DNA of 64,000 nt from Flammeovirgaceae bacterium 311. Its GTDB lineage: Bacteria; Bacteroidota; Bacteroidia; Cytophagales; Cyclobacteriaceae. Shown one piece after another: positions 57,301 through 63,300 of the stretch. The position numbers were made by a program, and so were the translations under genes. The notes beneath the pieces were generated by a model. That model did not search any database and was not told the origin of the DNA. It was given only the letters and a program-made list of their open reading frames with translations. The stretch spans positions 6,601,618 to 6,665,617 of the forward strand of contig CP004371.1 in the NCBI GenBank assembly GCA_000597885.1. Direction: 5' to 3'. Positions within the stretch are counted from its first letter, which is position 1; the number at the start of each line of letters is the position of its first letter.

Positions 57301-60300
57301 ACTCACAGCAGAGAAATTTGTCCCAGATCCATTCAGCAGGGAAACAGGTGCCAGCATGTACAAAACCGGTGACCTGGTGCGCTGGATGCCGGATGGCAAC
57401 ATAGAATACCTGGGCCGCTCTGATGACCAGGTGAAGATCCGTGGTTATAGAATTGAGCTTGGGGAAGTAGAGAGTGTGCTTGGGCAGTGTAGCGGCATTC
57501 AGCAGGCAGTGGTGCTGGCAAAAGAAGATGCACAGGGAAATAAGCGCCTGGTAGGTTATGTAGTAGCCGAAGGTGAGTTTAAGAAAGAAGCTATTCTGCA
57601 GGAGATGAAGCAGAAGCTGCCGGAATACATGGTGCCTTCCATCTTGATAGCCCTGGAGGAGATGCCTCTCACTGCCAACGGAAAAGCCAATCGCAAAGCC
57701 TTGCCAGCGGTAGATATAAGTGAAACGCTTACCACAACCTATGTAGCGCCAAGAACAGAAGCAGAAGAAAAATTGGCCCACATATGGCAAGAGCTGCTTG
57801 GGATAGAAAAGGTAGGCGTAGAAGACAACTTCTTTGAGCTGGGAGGAGACTCCATTATTACTATTCAGCTGGTGAGCAGGGCACGGAAGAAGGGCTTTAC
57901 CTTCCGGCCGCGCGATGTGTTCGAACACCAGACAGTAGCCTCACTGGCAGCTGTGGTAGCGTCTAATATCGAGATCGAAACCGAGCAGGGAATCCTTACA
58001 GGCACTTCCGGCATGCTGCCCATACAGCAGTGGTTCTTTGAGCAGCAGCTCCAGGTGCCCGGGCATTTTAACCAGGCGCTTCTGCTGAATGTAAGCAAAG
58101 AGCTTACTGCAGAGATACTTGATAGGGCTGTAAACTCCATCATGGCCCGCCATGATGCCCTGCGCTTTGCCTACAAAATTGAGGGAGAGGTGCTGGAACA
58201 GTTCTATGGAGAAGCAGCTGGCGCTTTGATTATAGAAGACCTTAGTAGTGCTTCAGCTGAAGAACTATCTGTACAGATTACCGAAAAATGCCAGACTTAC
58301 CAGCAGCGCCTAAGTTTGGAAAAAGGGGAGTTGATGCGGGCTGTACTGATGCAGACGCCGGCTACGGAATCCCATAATCGCCTGTTCCTGACCATTCATC
58401 ACCTGGCAGTAGACGGTGTTTCCTGGAGAATCCTGCTGGAGGATATAGAGCAGGCGATTGAAATGCTCCGCCAGGGCAATGAAATTGAACTGGGTGAGAA
58501 AAGCAGCTCCTACCGTCAGTGGCAGGTAGCATTGCAGCAATATACAGAGACAAAAGCGGTCCGTCAGAAGGATTACTGGCGAAAAGTTGCTAAAACAGCT
58601 TTTGTGCTACCAGTAGATAAGGATAGCGAGGAGGCTGCGCTTGTTGCCCATCAAAAAAGCTATGCTATTTCTCTGGAGGCAGGTCTTACAAAAGAGCTGT
58701 TAACAGAAGTGCACCAGGCCTATCATACCGGCATTAACGACCTCTTATTAGCGGCACTAGCCAGTACCCTTGGCAACTGGAGCCGGCAGGAAGAAGTAAT
58801 CATAGGGTTGGAAGGTCACGGCAGGGAAGACATTTCTGCGCAGCTGGACATTAGCAGAACCATCGGATGGTTCACCAACCTTTATCCTGTGCGCTTATCT
58901 GCTGCGCAGGGTTTATCAGCTTCTGGTCTGATTCAAACGGTGAAAGAACAGTTGCGTCAGCTGCCCGACAATGGCATGGGCTACGGCGCGCTTCGTTACC
59001 TGCACCCGGATGCGGAGCTGCGTAACAGCCTGCAGCAGGAGCAGCGCACTACCGAATCGTTCCAGGTAATATTCAACTACCTGGGCCAGGTAGACAATGC
59101 ACTGCAAGCCAGCCAGTGGTTTTCGGGCGCTGCAGAGGCAGCCGGTGACCTGGTGAACAAGGCCAACCGCCTAAGCAGTAAATTTGACATCAACAGCAGC
59201 ATATTGAACGGACAGCTCCAGCTGGAGTGGCGTTATGCAGGCAATCAGTATGAAGAAGCTACCATAGCCGGGCTCGCTAATAACTTCATGGAGGTGCTTA
59301 GGGATCTGATCAGCCATTGTAAGCAAAAAGAAGTACCTCAGTTCACGCCTTCTGATTATGGTTTAGGAGGAAAAATTGGGTATGGGGAGCTGGAGCAATT
59401 CCTGCAAAAAGAATACAGGGGAAAACCGCTGCATGCACAGATCAGCAGCATGTACAGCCTAAGTCCCCTGCAGGAAGGCATGCTCTTCCACGGCCTTTAC
59501 GACAGAGCCTCCCAGGGCTATGTAGAGCAGCTTAGCTGCCGCCTCAGTGGGCTGGAAGTAGCACCATTCCGGGCTAGCTGGGAGTACCTGCTTAGGAAAC
59601 ACAGCATTCTCAGAAGTTCCTTCCATCATGACCTTAACATCCCTGTGCAGTGTGTGCACAATAAGGTAGAGTTGCCTTTTGAGCTGCTGGATTTCAGTAA
59701 CTATGCTAGAGAAGAGCAGCAGGCAGCTGTTGCTGCTTTCAGGGCTGCCGACAGCAAAAAGGGCTTTGATTTAAGCCATGCACCCTTACTGCGACTCACC
59801 CTCATCAGGCTTTCAGAAGATGTTTGGCAGATGGTTTGGACGCACCATCACCTGCTGGTAGATGGATGGTCGCTGCCAGTACTCATGCAGGAGCTGTTAA
59901 GCACCTACGATGGGCTTAACAAAGGCGGAGCCCTTCCCCAAGTGGAAGAAGACCGCTATGAAGACTTTATCCGCCACCTTCAGCAGCAGGATCCATTAGA
60001 AGCAGAAAGGTTCTGGAAAAAGAATTTATCAGCTGTAGAAGAACCCACCCTGCTGCCATTTGTGGACAATAAAAAGGGCCGTAACAAGGGCGGAGATGCT
60101 TATTTGCAGGAAAGCTGGCTGGTAGAGGATTCCTTTATGGAGAGCCTTCAGCAGTATGCGCAGCATAACCGCCTTACACTAAATACTATGGTGCAGGGCG
60201 TATGGGCATATCTCTTAGCGTCTTATATAGGACAGGAAGATGCAGTCTACGGTGTAACTGTGGCGGGAAGACCTGCGGCGCTTGATGACTCGGAAACCAG

Positions 60301-63300
60301 GGTAGGCCTTTACATCAACACCATCCCCCTGCATGCACATATAGCAGGAGAGCAGCCGGTAATTGAGTGGCTGCTGGCACTCCAGGAAACACATACACAA
60401 GCAAGAGAGTATGCCCACACGCCACTATCTAACATTCAGCAGTGGCTTGGAATAAAGGGAGATCTCTTTGATACCCTGCTGGTTTTTGAAAATTACCCGG
60501 TAAGTGAAGCGATCGGTGGAGACTGGGGACTGCAGGTGGAAGGTCTGGAAGTAGATGAACACACCAACTATCCGCTGTCAATCGTGGTACAGGCAGGAAA
60601 AACGCTAAGGGTAGGCTTCAGCTATAATGCAGCGCTAATAAGCCAGCAGCAGGTAGAAAGGATAAAGGAGCACTTTGCAGCTGTGCTGGGGCAGATCATC
60701 TCACAACCCCATGTGACAGTTTCGCAACTAGAGCTGGTAACACAGCAGGAGAAGCATCAGCTCATTGAAGAATTCAACGCTACAGCAGCAGCCTATCCAC
60801 AGGAAGAGACACTTGTTTCTCTATTTGCAGCCCAGGCAGCAGGCACACCAGAAGCAGTAGCAGTGGTAGATGCATCAGCCTCACTGACCTACAAAGAGCT
60901 GGATGAACGCAGCAACCAGTTAGCCCACTACCTTATCAGCAAGGGTGTAACAGCAGAAACACTGGTGCCCCTGTGCCTGGAGCGGAGCATCAATTTAGTA
61001 GTAGCCCAGCTGGGGGTGCTCAAAGCAGGCGGAGCCTATGTACCCATAGATCCTTCTTACCCACAGCAGCGGATCCAGTATATGTTAGAAGACACAGCAG
61101 CATCTATAGTGCTAAGCAGCAGTGCTTACCGGGAGCTGCTGGGAGAAAGAGCAGAAGCCATTCTTTTAGACAGCCAGAGGGAGGAGATAGCTAAAGAATC
61201 TGCAGCCAGTCCAGCTGTAGCGCTTGATCCCTCTAAGCTTGCTTATGTGATCTACACCTCTGGATCTACGGGTAAACCAAAAGGAGTGCTGGTGGAGCAC
61301 CGTGGGGTGGTGAACCTTTGCTCCTGGCACATCAGGGAATATGGGCTTTCAACAGAATCAAGATCCACTATGATGGCAGGAGTAGGCTTTGATGCTTCCG
61401 TGTGGGAAGTATGGCCGGTGCTGCTTTCAGGAGCAGGTCTTTATGTAGTGAAGGATGAGCAGCGCCTGCAGGCAGAGGAGCTTTTAGGCTTCTACAGCCA
61501 GCGAGCCATCACCCACAGCTTTGTACCCACTGCCCTTGTAGAGGGGCTGCTAAAGCTGGAACAGCCAAAGGAGCTGAAACTACAGTGGGTACTCACAGGC
61601 GGAGACCAGCTGCGGGAGGTATCCACAGCTCATCTGCCCTGGAAGCTGGTGAACCACTACGGACCAACAGAGAACACAGTAGTAGCATCAGCTTATACCC
61701 TGAAAGCTACAGAAGAAGGCTTACCACCTATAGGCAAGCCCATCAGCAACACCAGGGCCTATGTGCTGGACAAGCAGGGCAGGCTGGTGCCAGAAGGTGT
61801 AGCCGGGGAGCTGTGCATAGGAGGTGTACAGGTAGCAAGAGGCTACCTGTACAGAGAGGAGTTAACAGCAGAGAAGTTTGTCAGAGATCCTTTCTCATCT
61901 GATGAAGAATCCAGGATGTACAGAACAGGCGACCTGGTCAGGTGGCGGGGAGATGGAGAGCTGGAGTACCTGGGCAGGATAGATGACCAGGTGAAGATCA
62001 GGGGCTACAGGATAGAGCTGGGCGAGGTAGAGAGCGTGCTAAGCCAGTGCAGTGGCATCAGCAAAGCAGTGGTGCTGGCAAAGCAGGATGCAGGGGGCAA
62101 CAAGCGTCTGATCGGCTATGCGGTGGCAGCAGGATCATCAGCCATAGATAAGGCAGCCGTTACAGAAGAGATGCAGCAAAGGCTGCCGGAGTACATGCTA
62201 CCTTCCCTTCTTGTAGAGGTAGAGGAGATCCCTCTCACTGCCAATGGCAAGGTAGACAGAAAGGCCCTGCTGCAGCTAGACACTTCAGAAGCACTTACTT
62301 CTACTTATGTAGCGCCAGGAACAGCAACAGAAGAGGCGCTTGCCCACATCTGGCAGGAGCTGCTGGGGGTAGAAAAGGTAGGGGTGGAAGATAACTTCTT
62401 TGAGCTGGGAGGAGATTCCATCATCACCATACAGCTGGTGAGCAGGGCCAGGAGAGCAGGATTCTCTTTCCAGCCCCGCGATGTGTTCGAGCACCAGACC
62501 ATTGCCTCACTGGCAGGGGTAGTAGCTAAAGAAGCAGCCATAGAAGCAGAACAGGGAGCGCTAACAGGGGAGGCAGGCTTACTGCCCATCCAGCAGTGGT
62601 TCTTCGAGCAGGACTATGCAGAGCCCAACCACTTCAACATGTCTCTCTTATTTGAGGTGAACAAAGCACTGGCTGCCGACACCCTGGATAAGGCAATAGA
62701 AGCGGTTGTGGATCGCCACGATGCGCTTCGCTTCAAGTACACGAAAAACGGAAGGGCTTGGCAGCAGGAATATACTGATCATTCATCAGCCCTGATCGTA
62801 GAAGATTTTAGTACCGTAGGAAAAGAGCAGCTGGCAGCACGCATCGCAGAAGCTTGTGAAGGATACCAGCAAAGCCTGGATCTGGAGACAGGGGAACTGA
62901 TGCGGGTAGTTTTCTTCCGCACACCTGAAGAAGAAGGGGCAAACCGCCTCTTCCTGCTGATTCACCACATAGCCGTAGACGGCGTAAGCTGGAGGATTCT
63001 GCTGGAGGACCTGGAGCAGAGCCTGCAGGCTTTGAGCGAAGGCAGAGAGGTGGGGCTGGGAGAAAAGAGCAGCTCGTATCGACAGTGGCATGGGGCCCTG
63101 CAGGAGTATGCACAGACTAAAGCCATTCGTCAGCAGGCTTACTGGCAGAAAGTGGCAACTACTGGCTTCATCCTGCCGGTTGATCATCAAATGGAAAGGA
63201 CTGCAGTAGTGGCAGACCAACAGACGGTAAAAGTGGTGCTGGATGCAGAGAAAACCCAGGCCCTGCTTAGTGGTGTGCACCAGGCATACCACACCGAGAT

